From: Solenopsis invicta
Taxonomy: Eukaryota; Arthropoda; Insecta; Hymenoptera; Formicidae
Assembly (NCBI RefSeq): GCF_016802725.1
Contig: NC_052679.1
Location: forward strand, 1,736,001 to 1,800,000
Direction of reading: 5' to 3'
Length of the DNA stretch: 64,000 nt
Shown here: piece after piece, positions 12,277 through 25,166 of the stretch
How the letters are laid out: the number at the start of each line of letters is the position of its first letter
Position numbering within the stretch: the first letter of the stretch is position 1
Program-made: the position numbers and the translations under genes
Notes under the pieces: model-generated
The model's input: only the letters and a program-made list of their open reading frames with translations
What the model was told of the DNA's origin: nothing
Database searches by the model: none

Positions 12277-13234
12277 GTGTGCTCTACTTTTCACTTCTCA
12301 GATGCATAATATAGCCACCAAAGTGTATCGTCGAATCGAAGCAGCTCGCGCCCCGTCACCGATTCGAATCGAGTCCGGATTTCTGCATCTACATCGCAGA
12401 AAGGAGTTGCAGTTCAGAGAGCGATCTTAGACAGGTATGAAAGGCTCGTACGAAACGAATTTTTTTCATTTTTGTGCGTACATCTAATCGACGATTTAAT
12501 ATCATCGTCAATTTGAATTGGTACGAGACTCGTTGCGAGACACGATTTGTATTTACACGAGAGATCGTAGCTGTTAAATCTCGCGAATGTTTTAAACTCT
12601 AGCGACGTTCGCGCGCGATTTTTATACATTTGCCGTGTCCGACAAGTGATGTCGCATCCTCGCATCTCGCGGCGCGGCGGTTGCCATCGTTTTCAACTCG
12701 TTGGGAGAGAGCGCAAAGCCGCAAAGCTCCCCTCTCCTTTACTCGCTACGTTTATGGTATAGCCACTCGCGTCGCGGCTACCGGCGCGTCAGTCTCTACC
12801 GTCTGCGTCGGTTGGTTATCCGTCAGTCGCGCATTAACGACGATCGTTACCGATCATTCACGTCGTACGTTATTTCGTACAATTGTACAATTAAGGGAGA
12901 CGCGTGCATATCTCTCGTGAGAATTGTCTTGGATTCGAATCGTGATTCAAAGTCTCGCGCGCGTGCCCGTGTCAGGGTGTGCCCTGCCGCACCACTGTCG
13001 CGTTTCATTCGCCGCGGTTGGCACTACTGTTGGGAAAATTCGGAAAGTGAACAGGTGTTTTTTGAATGGATTAGGGGGAGAGAGAGAGAGAGAAGGAGAG
13101 AGAGAGGACGCGGAACGATTCGCCGCCGCGGACGGTGGTGAACGATCGCCGGGACTTGGCAGAGCCGCTCGCCGCTCCGGATGATCGATAACTCGGAGGA
13201 TGCACGCGGGTACGCGATTACTCTCGACGCCCGA

Positions 13235-16200
13235 ATGAGGAGGTAAGTTGGCCCGGAATTTAACCTATTTGTCTGGATCCTACGTAACCTCGCTTCTCGC
13301 TCCTCGCTCGCGCTCCGCGCTCGTCCGAAGGTAAATAAACAAACGTTTCCTGCTTTCCTCGCACACACATGCCGCTTCGATCCGAGCGTTTCCTCGAGCG
13401 CGGCACACGCGAATCGATCCTCTCTCGTCATAACCCTAACTCTCGCAGCCACGATAGCGCCGACAGGGAGGAATGGGGTCTTTTTTCACAGCACGCTTTT
13501 CGTCAGCCAGTTTCCTCCAGCCTCCGGCTAGACGATCAAAAACCGACTGCTTTTCGCAGCTATATCGCACTCGGCACTTTTTCTTCCATTTTGCACGCGA
13601 GAGCAAAATATTGTATATACCTACACGCAGCCTTGCGCAGCTTGCATGGATAGAATAATATCGTATCAGTTTGACGATATCTGTGTTGTGTGCATTTCTA
13701 TGCGTATTTGTGTGCATTCAATGTATTATGTGCGGTGCAGTTTATTTGATATTTTTATTGAATAAGGATAAGAAATGAAAGGAAACGTCACGTGACATAC
13801 GAATCGTGAGGCCAAAATGTGAGTCAGTCTTTTACGTTTTGTTTTAAACCGAGTACCGATTCATCGCACAACAAATCTCGCGGATTCGTTTCACAGCTTG
13901 TACTTTTTTTTTGCTGAATAATACATTTGCATTTCTATTCTTGGAGTATTTAATCAGGCATTTTTTGCGATCATAGACTCGTAGATTCGTAGACTTACGC
14001 TACGTTATTAGGTAAATTCCACTATTTTTATTGCAATTACGTAAATTGAGCGAGACACGTCTCGACACGCGAATGACAGATACTTTTTTCTTTCGCACCT
14101 TGATATTGTAGGGCACACTTGTGTTTGACGATTCTTGTTTACCTTGCAATATTTATTTACCAACTGTTGCCACGATACATTACTTTCTTTGCCTTGTTGT
14201 TCACGCTACAGAGAATGTGGCAATACGCGGGATATTGATAAGTGGATAGCGACAAGAGCAGATTATAACTATCAATTTGACTATATATATATAATATCGT
14301 ATGCGAATCAACGCTGGTATCGCTGTCATCATACGATTAAATTTTGATCCGTTTTATCAACGAGAAATATCTGCTGGTCAAAGCGCTCCGCAACTGGATG
14401 GGTGGCAAGTCCATATGACTCGATCCATCTAGAAGGAGCTGTGATCGATTAAGTGATTTTGAAGAAAAGAATACATGTATTGTGATGTTTTCCATTGGAA
14501 CGTCAAATTTTTATCGAATATTCATTTTCAATGATTGTACAGAAAGGAATTGAAGGGGTTGTAAAAAAAAAGAAAAAAACAAGTAATATATCTTGTAAGG
14601 TAGGTGATTAATAAAATTGTCAAATTTGCACGCATATGTACTTGTATCGATTTGTAGCGTCGATCTCGTGTAATTAATGTAACGTTTGTTTAACGAGCTA
14701 AAAAATTATACTATTAATTACGAGATGTACGCATTTTTCCCAGCGTATAAACATAAAGTCTATCTGTGCATGGCTACAATGGACAGGAGCGCTTTTAATT
14801 CATGCAGGAAAAATGAGCCCGACTTGGTTCTCACGGCGTGCGTACATGTACGTGTGTGTGTATGCATATATGTGTGTGTTGTTTCCTCTTTCCTGTGCTA
14901 AGACCAGCAATTCTTGATAGCTCGTTCGAAGAAAGATATCTCGAGTTAATTACGTCTTGTCCCCGGTAAAAAGCAAAAATTTTTCTCACGCTAAAGCTTC
15001 AAACGAGCAGACATTTGTATGCAGTTTGGTACGCTTAATCGCGCGAATGACTAACGGTGACGCTACTGTATATTATGCGAATACATTATCACGCATTTCA
15101 AGTCACGATATCGTCTACATCGTATACGTGTATTTTTTTTATACTTTAATAATCTCACACGTATACGTATACACGAACGTGGCTTGGCTGTACTTGTGAA
15201 CTTGATATAGATGCATGCATGCATGCACGTACGCACATACACACACAAGGTATAAATTACGAAGAGACATTTAATCCAGTGTGCCATCTATCTTGTCCAT
15301 ACTGTTTTTAATTCAACTGTCGTTTAATTTAATCTGCCACCATTCTTTACATTCATAAAATTAATCTCTTATTTTGGCCGAGTTATATTTCTTACACGAT
15401 TTCGACTAATTTTTCTGATTTTAATTCTCTCTGATTCTTCATTTAGAACGCTACACGCTATTATTGCACTTTGCTGCAGGTAATGGTAATGGTAATTGTA
15501 AAATAAGACACAAATAGTTTCTTACCATTCGCAATTGTACGATTGAGTGAATATATATAATTATATTTGATATATTTTTTTGATGTTTGTATCGTGTATC
15601 ACTCACATGAGATAATTGAATTCACCGTAGGTAAGGGGGCGAGAGAGAGAGAGAGAGAGAGAGAGATTGGAAAGGGCGGGCCAGGGGCGCCAGGGCGCGA
15701 TTGAAAAAGATGAAGATATAAGCCACTCTCTCAAGGGCGGTGTAACTCTGCGGTGCAACTCTGCGGTGCAACTCTAGTTATTCCGTAGCGCAGGAGAGTC
15801 GAATTTGGACTCTCGCCGATTTAAATATGCCACACCAATTTGGACTGCCAACGATGGCACACGGTATGCAATCTCCGCCCTCGCCGACCTCGGTCATGTC
15901 CGTTTATCCCCGATTCGGCGGCTCCGGCATCTACAGGCCCGACCATCAGGATCAACGGCTGACCCGCGAGGCGATGGAACGTTACCTGCGCGACCGTAGC
16001 GACATGGTGATCGTGATTCTGCACGCCAAGGTCGCGCAAAAGTCGTACGGTAACGAGAAACGCTTCTTCTGCCCACCACCGTGCATCTACCTGTTCGGCG
16101 ACGGGTGGAGGATGCGTCAGGAGCAAATGCTGCGCGAGGGCGAGAGCGAGCAGAGCGCTCAGCTGTGCGCTTTCATTGGCATCGGCAATTCGGATCAGGA

Positions 16201-17362
16201 TATGCAGCAACTGGATCTGAACAACGGCAAGCAGTATTGCGCGGCGAAGACCCTCTACATCTCCGACTCGGACAAGCGCAAGCACTTTATGCTCTCTGTA
16301 AAGATGTTTTACGGCAGCGGCCACGACATCGGCGTCTTTCACAGCAAACGCATCAAGGTGATCTCAAAGCCCTCGAAGAAGAAACAGTCTCTGAAGAATG
16401 CGGATCTCTGTATCGCCAGTGGCACCAAAGTAGCCCTCTTCAATCGGCTGCGATCGCAGACGGTGAGCACACGCTACCTCCACGTGGAGAATGGCAATTT
16501 TCACGCGAGCTCCACGCAATGGGGCGCCTTCACCATCCATCTCCTCGACGACAACGAGAGCGAGTCCGAGGAGTTTCAGGTGCGGGACGGTTACGTCCAC
16601 TACGGCAGTACCGTTAAACTGGTGTGCTCCGTCACGGGAATGGCACTACCACGATTGGTCATTCGCAAGGTCGATAAGCAGATGGCCAGTCTCGAGGCCG
16701 ACGATCCCGTCTCGCAGTTGCACAAGTGCGCCTTTTACATGAAGGACACGGATCACATGTACCTCTGCCTCTCGCAGGAACGCATAATTCAATTCCAGGC
16801 TACGCCTTGCCCGAAGGAAGCGAACAAGGAGATGATCAACGACGGCGCCTGCTGGACCATCATCAGCACCGACAAGGCCGAGTATCAGTTCTTCGAGGGC
16901 ATGGGTCCGGTACGGTCACCGGTCACCCCGGTACCCCTCGTCCACAGTCTACATCTCAACGGCGGCGGTGACGTGGCGATGCTCGAGCTGACGGGTGACA
17001 ATTTCACGCCGAACCTGCAAGTCTGGTTCGGCGACGTCGAAGCCGAGACCATGTACAGATGTCAGGAGAGCATGCTCTGCGTCGTGCCGGACATTTCGCT
17101 CTTCCGCGGCGAGTGGCTCTGGGTACGTCAGCCGACGCAAGTGCCGGTCTCTCTCGTGCGCAACGACGGCATCATCTACGCGACCGGTCTCACTTTTACC
17201 TATACACCCGAGCCCGGTCCGCGTCCCCACTGTCCACCCGCCGACGAGATTATGCGAGCGCCGCGTGCCATGCACAATCAAGCGGCCAGCATACCACCCG
17301 CTGCCATGTCCGCGGACGTGCCCTGGAACACTCACGGTCAGCCACCGCAATCGGCTCTCTGA
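13235..17362 (+). CDS. Su(H): Suppressor of Hairless (CSL/RBPJ), Notch-pathway DNA-binding transcription factor, 530 aa
   Basis: Two coding exons: 13235-13242 and 15778-17362. The first holds only ATG AGG AG before a consensus donor (AG|GTAAGT); splicing to CTCTAG|TTATTCC gives MRSYS, which matches the MKSYS start of Drosophila Su(H) and is why I placed the start here. An in-frame ATG at 13181 would add 18 residues (MIDNSEDARGYAITLDAR). An internal Met at 15827 (MPHQFGLP) would give 511 aa. The second exon carries the whole conserved core: N-terminal Rel-like domain (from LTREAMERYL, with KRFFCPPPCIYLFG), beta-trefoil (HFMLSVKMFYG, GMALPRLVIRKVDK, STDKAEYQFFEGMGP) and the C-terminal Rel-like domain to TFTYTPEPGPRPHC. 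It recruits Notch intracellular domain or co-repressors to target enhancers. The coding sequence is markedly GC-rich, which creates long false antisense frames. Confidence 0.95.
13243..15777 (+). other. Su(H): Su(H) intron 1
   Basis: A 2.5 kb intron with a consensus GTAAGT donor. It holds a (GA)n tract at 15640-15666 and three tandem 13-bp units at its very end. No coding exon was recognised inside. Notch-pathway enhancers could be here, but none can be read directly. Confidence 0.75.
15738..15776 (+). repeat. Three tandem 13-bp repeats abutting the Su(H) exon 2 acceptor
   Basis: The units are CGGTGTAACTCTG, CGGTGCAACTCTG and CGGTGCAACTCTA; the last A plus the next G forms the splice acceptor AG at 15776-15777. 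Confidence 0.9.
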
Positions 17363-20300
17363 TGTCTTCTGGATAATCGTCATAACGCGAACCAAAGTTT
17401 ACGATGTAGTAACGATACGGACGATGCGACGCCTATAACCGTCGCGCCGATCTCGACGTCTCGCGACGACCACGACCACGACGACGATGACGACGATGAT
17501 GAAGACGACGACGACGATGCGAGTGAGAGCGGCGATAGTGACTGTTCGTATCTGACGAAAAATTTATTACTCGACATCGATGGTGATGCGGCAGTTGCAG
17601 CACGATGCGATGCAAACTTGGACAATATGAAAACGTAGCGTATCGCTCAGTGCACCCGACTCATCGTCAGTGGTGCGACGACGTGGCGTGTCCAATTTCG
17701 CGCGCGCTAAAGATCGTTCGACTCGATGTAAGTTATTGAGGTACACATACATATACATACACACACACATACACACAAATTTATAGAGATAATAATTTAT
17801 ATAGTAATCCTGTAGATTTAACGGCTTACGCTAGTGTGTATAGACTGAGTCGAGTATACGACGTTTGACGATAGAATTTTTAAGAAAAAGCAAATAAAAT
17901 TACAAAAGATTTGATTCAACATGATAACACCAGTTTTAATCGTTTGTTCGATACGTCTCGAAATTTTATCACCCTCGTCTCATCTCTACCACTCCACAAA
18001 GGATAAAACTTATCGAACGATTAGTAATGTTAGCAATGAGCAATGAGAGGGTAACACACAATTTTGGTCTATACATCTGCATATCGGTCACCAAACGATG
18101 GTTGTGCTTTTGACACTGTATTTGTTACGAAAGGAGTTGCTGCCATGCTTGGAACTCGGTAAAGTGGATTTCGAAATGATAACTAGGCGCATTCGCGCTA
18201 CGTTGTTGCCGATCGTATTGTCAATTTTTCCAATTTTTTACAATATGCCAGTTTAATCCGTTTTATTTGATTGAAAAAATGTTTTTTATATAAAAAGAAA
18301 AAAAATGAATTTACGAGTGTAATCGAAAATCCATACCGAAATCCGAGCGTTGCCTTGCGTGAATGATTCGTCCTGTACAAAGTTAGATAGGGAGAAGGTA
18401 CGCGATGTATTTTTGAATCCGCGCACGACGGCCTCGACATTTGGTACATTTGTAAATTTGTATGCGCGCGGCATCGATAGATTCTTTATTATTTATTAGG
18501 AGATGCATGATAAATGCATAATATACTTTTATTGAGCGAATGTGTCGCGCGCTATCGTATCGGTGCTGATTGTGAAAACGATCAGAGATTGACAAAGTCA
18601 GTAGAATTTATATCCATCTCTTCTTTTCCTTTTCTCTACATCTCGGAGAGAAAAGTTTGCTGTAGAAAAGGAACATGATTTTCTTCTGACGATATGCGTG
18701 CGCGCGCGTGTGTGTACATGTATGACGTGTGTGCGTGTGTCATTTTATGTATATAGTATTTCAATGTACGTACAGCACTTATTGTGATTACAATTACATG
18801 GATCCCGGTGTATCAATTACGTTAGATATTCTCGAGGTGCTCGCGTGTAACTAATTTTCGGTTAATCGTCTAACTCTTATAAATAAAATAAACTATAGAA
18901 AACAAATCTCTATTATTATATATATGTATATGTACACAACGTATATTTTTCTTGATTATTTTATCAGAAATGCTGATATCGGCAATCGCGTTGTCCGAAC
19001 GAGTGGTGGATGGATATCTTTAAATTATAACATTGTGCACGAAGATTTGTATCGTACATACTTGAGATTTTTTTCAGATAGATCGAAAACTTTCTGTCTG
19101 AATATAATTGGAGCTTTTTTTTTTAAGGATTTCTTGTGAAAATTTGTTACACATAAAAAATTACATTTACATGTTTTATTGTAATTATATCGATAAGTAC
19201 AATGAAGACATATATGTATATATAAAATTTTATGCTCCTACACATGATTTAGAATAAACAGAAAGTTTATATTACACGACCTTTATTTTGTCGATTAGTT
19301 CCCGAGATCGATATCCAATCCCAAAAGCAACTGGATGGGAATTCTTTACGAGACTTTTTCCCATCCATCATCATATACACGTACAGATGATGTATGCATG
19401 CAACATATATCAATACTTATGTATTAGTGAATTGTTTCAACCGTAGATGCCTTGACAAATTTCAAATTGATTTAATTTTATTTAATATGAGACTCGAGAT
19501 TTTTTTAAATATTTTTCATTTGATAGATATTTGAAAATTTTAGTAAATATAATTGATATACTAATTGTTAAAAAGAAAATTGGCAATTTCTTCCGAGCGA
19601 ACGCGTGACGCTTTCAGTCATTAGCGTGTATACTCGCGGATCCTTTACCTTCTTTTTTCTTTTACGAGACATAATCGAAACGCCGTCATCTCCGAGAGGA
19701 AGTGAGATAGCATCGTCTTGGGAATGTCTTCCCGAAGAGATTCAAGTTGGAAAGGGGGAACGCTGGTATACATTCCATGGGAATTTACCCACGATTAACG
19801 CTTGTACTTTGCGCGTGGAAAATATGGTTGTCTTTATTCACAATTATAAAAGCGAATTAATAGTAATTACATTCTTACGCGAGGCGTTTATTTCGAAATT
19901 ATACTCTGTAGAGGTAGCAAGGCAAATTTAGAGATTTTTTTTTTCTCTACGGATACATTGTACGGTCACTTTGTATTCGTAGTACACTTCTTTGCGCGAG
20001 AGAAGTGCTTTCCCAAAATTTGACTTACGTACGTCATCGGCTGTATAAACGACTCATTGGACGGATAATATTTTAACTATTCGTCATCGGCTGTAGATTC
20101 ACAGAATTATTGCGAATCTTTCTCTTAAGTATGCATAGCCGCTAATTATGCCCGTGTTACATTAACACTCACGTAGAGTGCGTATAATTATATGAAGATA
20201 GCAATACGAATTTATGAGTTATAGAATAATCTATTAATGATACTTATTTAGAATATAATAAAAGGAATATTTTATACAAAGCAAACATTTCTAACTGTAA

Positions 20301-20784
20301 GTAAATCATGTACAGTTCTATTAGCTACAACTTGTGTACATATATATTCCTCTTGCATAGATTATTATGAATTATAAATTAACAGGTAGATACGTAAATA
20401 TTACTACATCTAAATTTCTTAGTAGCAATTGTAGCGTTATAATGATATTAAAGTTGCACAAAACTCTTACGTCATGTACAATATAACACGTGGACAATGA
20501 CAAATATCAAGTACATAAAATAAAAATTTGAATTTGAATTATTTCTCGTCAGTCAGATGGAAATAAATCCATGGTGTAAAGATATTGTGAACAGTATTCG
20601 TCACGTAGTATTGAATATTCTTAGATTGTTACATTGATATGTAACAAGACATAAAAAGTCAAGTTGAAAAATTCGTGAGCGACGAATTTAACGTCAGCAT
20701 ACCTTGTAAGATGTATTTGCTTGTGATGTATTCGGTCACCTTACGGAATATTCCTTCCGTCACTCTTGTTTAACTGATGTTACA
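17363..20784. other. Convergent intergenic region: Su(H) 3' UTR and myosin VIIa 3' flank
   Basis: Su(H) stops at 17362 and myosin VIIa (minus) stops at 20785. An AATAAA hexamer at about 17892 and another cluster near 18885 (AATAAAATAAA) are candidate Su(H) polyadenylation signals. Short open frames (for example 19605-19931) show no recognisable domain. No repeat element was identified. Confidence 0.6.
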
Positions 20785-23700
20785 CTATTTGATTCGTATC
20801 GTGCGTTGCTTATTCATGTTGGTGAGCATTAGTGAAATGTAGGAAGTCAAGAGATCGTCCATCTTGTAACCCAGCGAAGTTTCGCACAAGAGCTTTGAGC
20901 CGCGCACAAGGTTCCCTATCGTCATGTGGAAGTAGGTATTGCCAGATGACCAATTGGAAATTCTTGTAAAGGGATGAGTGATGAGTATATCCTGCAAAAA
21001 TTATACATATTAACAAATTCATAAAACATGGTTATCAAAAATGTGGTATACTCTACAGATATATTTTTTCTTATCGATCAGAAAAAAATAACGTGAGATT
21101 ATATCTTTACATCTTGATTACCTTTGATTGAGGATGTATGAGGCTCACGCCGTGTTTGTTGATGGCGATTAACAACAACTCGGGATAATTCGGTTCCGTG
21201 CTCTGTTTCACCTCAAAGAACGCGGAGCCGAACGTTGGCCATCGGTATACGATTTTCAAAAATGTAATTTTCGCGTCTTCTGGACTCATGCCTAAGACAA
21301 AGTAAGTTTCAATTAGAGGTGTAAAAAGAAAAAAAAACCAAAACAAGATTATGTCTATCGTGTATAATTACAATTTTTTAAATAGAGAGATAAGATTTAG
21401 AAGTGATAAAAAAAGTTTTAGAACCAACAATCAGACATGAAAATTGGTGTGCGCTGATACAAGATTGCTTGCGCAGGAGATGTATGAATAAAACAATCAA
21501 AATAAATGAGCGATTCGAAATCGAATCATCGATTCGAATTTCTTAAGCTATACGAATTCGAATCTTTGACATTCGAGGATAAATCGAATCGAATTCATTG
21601 TAATTTAAACGATTTGAAAGCGATTCAAACTATTCACGCACTTCTACTCAAGATGATAAACATCCCAATTTTTTTCATGTATGAAAGATTCTAGTAAATC
21701 ACTCGTCCTTTTTACTTACCAGCATCTTGATTATAGGCAGCGATTATTGATCTTTTCCAATCGTTAGCACCTTGTATCTTGATCAAATCGCCGGGTATGA
21801 GTTCTCTTAGCATTTGTCTGAAATCGAAAGAGTTTGTTAATATTCTTTTTTGCCAAAAATTGCCGCAAATTGTCGAAAAATTAAACTAAATCGCTTACGG
21901 AATCGCTTGTAATTCTTGTTTGCTCTCGCCGAATCGTACTCTGTATACCAAAGCAGCTAATCTTGATGCTTCTTCTTTTGTACATTTGTGGTAGCCTATA
22001 TTTATATATACATATATTGTATATGCATATTTGGCAATGATAATACAACGTGCATAACTTATTTACGTAGAATATATTGCAATATGTCAGAGAATTGAAC
22101 ATTTGCCATTACTTACCTCTTAGTAACTTGGGAAGTTCTTGATGGAAATGGAAAATCAAATCGGCGTTTCTATCTTTACCAGGAACTGTGTTTGTCCAAA
22201 GTTTCTTCATAAAGAAGACTTGATATGTGAACTGCGGTGACACACCTGGATAATACATAGTACCAAAGGGCGTAAGGGGGAGTAGAAAATTGAAAAATTT
22301 TTTTGCTTTAAAATTTAGTTTGAAGTCTTGGAATTAATATACAAAGATATTCCCAAGTCGATATTCGAGCGGCATAGCGTTCTTTACGACCCTTCGTTTG
22401 ATATTATTTTCGACTCTCGCTGCGACATGATAAAGTGTAAATCGTGCAATGAAAATATTATATTCACAGACTTGGATTTAGATTAGTCGTTACATGTAAT
22501 AAATATGAACCACGATATATAAATTCTTATCGTCTTATCGGTCAAGCGTACGAAATGAACGATTTATTTTTCTAATGAAACTTTGATATCGAAGAAAGTA
22601 ATTACGTAATTCTTTTTTTTCTTGTGCTACATATATTTGAAATTAATTTTTTCATGTTTTCACTGTGCACTGTGTTTGATAATGTAGATTGATAAAAAAA
22701 TATATCTCAAAATTTTCATCTTTTTTTTCTGCATATAATTCAATCTACATGTGTACTAAATATATTAATCCACGAACGAAAATCAAAAGCTTTCGATATA
22801 ATTTATTGCTTCTACTATTATAGTTTGGTAAACACAGTCGCAGCGTGAGGAAAATGAGAGCATTAAAAGTTGCAAAGACGTACCGTCTCGAGATGGTCTA
22901 GCCTTTCTGATCCAATCAGTCAAATGTCGTACAAAATCGAAGAAAAAGTCGCCTTCTGGGACGGAAATAACTTTATCGGCAATTTTGACGAATAGACTGA
23001 AGCCTTCGGCAGATCGTAGATTAAGTCTTTGTGCGATATTTTGACAAAAATCTTTCGCTCTGGTAGACGAATCAACTTCGAATGCCTGTAATCCGAAATT
23101 ATAAAAAAAAATGACATTTTCTCGAGAATTGTTCGAAATATTGAAATATCCTCAAAAATAAGACGATAAGATGTGTACCTCGTCCGTGTCGTCTGGGAAA
23201 TAGACCTTGTGAAATATTTGTGTTGTTTTATGTTGGATGGCTTCCACTTCCACTTGATGCGGCGGATACTTTCGTTGACCATTGCGCAAGGTTTTCTGCA
23301 GCCTTTGTAAAGAGTCTTGGGATATGGGATGACGTCTCGTACGTAGAAACAGAGTTAATTCCTGCAATATAAAACACTGTTGTATTTTACCGATATATTC
23401 TTGCAGATTTTTCTTCAATCTGCTTAACAGCACTATATTCTATAAAATATTAATAAATGTTCGTAATCGAAGAGGGAATGAGATAGATGGATGTAAATCA
23501 AGTCTACCGTATGTCATACCTTCAAGAGGCTCTGGCTACAAGTAAACAGCCCAGTGGCGAGCCACATTAGCTCCCATCCTCGCTCTTCGCTCAATCTGTT
23601 ACGGTTATCGGTGAGCTGCTTCATAATCTGACAATAAATCTCGTCTCGTAAAATCTCATTTTTCAACGGTCCGTCAAAAATGAGATCGGTATATTCGTTG

Positions 23701-25125
23701 CCAATGCGCGGTCGTTTCGTCGGCAAATCACCCATATACTTGAGAATGGCATTGAAAGCGAAACACGCTTCTTCGGCTAGTTCCTCCTTAGATACGAGTT
23801 TCTTCAAAAGAGGTTGCTTTATCGGCTCTCTAGAATGATGCCACAATTCGTCCGTGTGGCCACGTCGCGCGGATGTTAGAGTCAATGTTTTGGACATTGT
23901 TCTCTTTGGCGGTGTTCTGAGATCCAATCGGAAAGAACATTATTACTCTTGGAATAAATCAAATACGACGTGTCTTTTTTTTTTACTTACCGGAAATGAT
24001 CGATTGCGTATTCTAGAAGGGTATGGGGTTTATCGCGAGAGTCTACACCGTTCATCTGCTGCGGATAGAGTCTACGACTATTCTCCGTACCTTCCATACT
24101 GAATAAAGCCTGAAAATGATAATAATGATAATTAAATAATGAGTTGAGAAAAACAAGTCAATGTCTCTCTCTATCTTTCTCGATAATGAAGAAGTAGAAA
24201 TCCGTACGCGTTGCGACGTACCAATATATCATTCGGTGGTTTCGTTAAGGAAGGTAGAACGTAAACCGTTTCAGACGGGAAATCGCCCTTCTCGCTAGTC
24301 CTCTCACAGGTTCCGACATACCATCCCGAGTTGAGCACAGTTTCACCGGTACTCTCGTCTTCGAGGACGATGAGATCACCCTTTTGAAAATTCAAGAACG
24401 ACGAGCTTTCGCCCGGTGCCTTGTAATCTTGCAAGGCTATTACGAACTTGCTGCGCTTCTTCAGTCCTTCCAAAAAGTATACCACTAAATCACGGATGTC
24501 CTCCGCGTTCGGGCTTTGGAACGTGAATTCTTCTCCCCGTACCGTCGATAAACTAAACGTTTGTGTAAACATCTTGTTTGTCCTGCAAAGACAACGTAAC
24601 GTTTAAAAATGTCTCGATATGTTATTACGATTTGGAATTACATTTGCTTCTTACATTTTGTTTATACAACAAACATATCCTTTAAACGTTTCTACGATTA
24701 TAGATTTTGCCACTTTGGCAAAAGTGCGTGATTTTAATCGCGATTATCGTTACGTACTTTTGACTAGATACGGTGGTAATCTCGGGGAAGGATAATTCCA
24801 GAAGAACTTGCTCCTGATCATCGACGACGTACACCCCGGTCCAATTAACGGCTATGATAACGTCGTTCTTCGGTAGGTTCGGACCGGAATTTCTGTAAGC
24901 TTCGTAAAAACGAGAGAACAAGAGAGGCCATTTGAACTTTGCATAGCCGACTATATCCTCTTTAACGCGTAGCGCTGGTACTTTTTCTTTCAGGTAGTAA
25001 CTCTGAAATTAAAAATGAAAACGAAACGAGTAAGAAAAGCGAGAATTTCAGATTCGGGAATACGTGCTTTTATTTTATTTTATTTTTTCTTTTAAGAATG
25101 TTTTTTACCTCGTACCTTGTTTTGG

Positions 25126-25166
<41 letters not shown>

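Larger units (their letters stand above)
9592..13180. other. Divergent intergenic region between XPG and Su(H)
   Basis: XPG (minus) starts at 9591 and the first Su(H) coding exon (plus) ends at 13242. From 9700 to about 11500 the interval is AT-rich with no convincing coding frame. From 11550 to 13240 it becomes CpG- and purine-rich, as expected of a Su(H) promoter and 5' UTR. A strong donor-like site, GACAG|GTATGA, at 12434 could end an alternative noncoding first exon. Many overlapping short open frames here are composition artefacts. Confidence 0.55.

Noticed and set aside
15821..16342. 173-aa open frame antisense to Su(H), and similar ones at 16949-17395
   Set aside because: Shadows of a GC-rich coding exon; the sense frame is strongly conserved.
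19605..19931. 108-aa plus-strand open frame between Su(H) and myosin VIIa
   Set aside because: No recognisable domain and ordinary for random AT-balanced sequence; would need transcript support.
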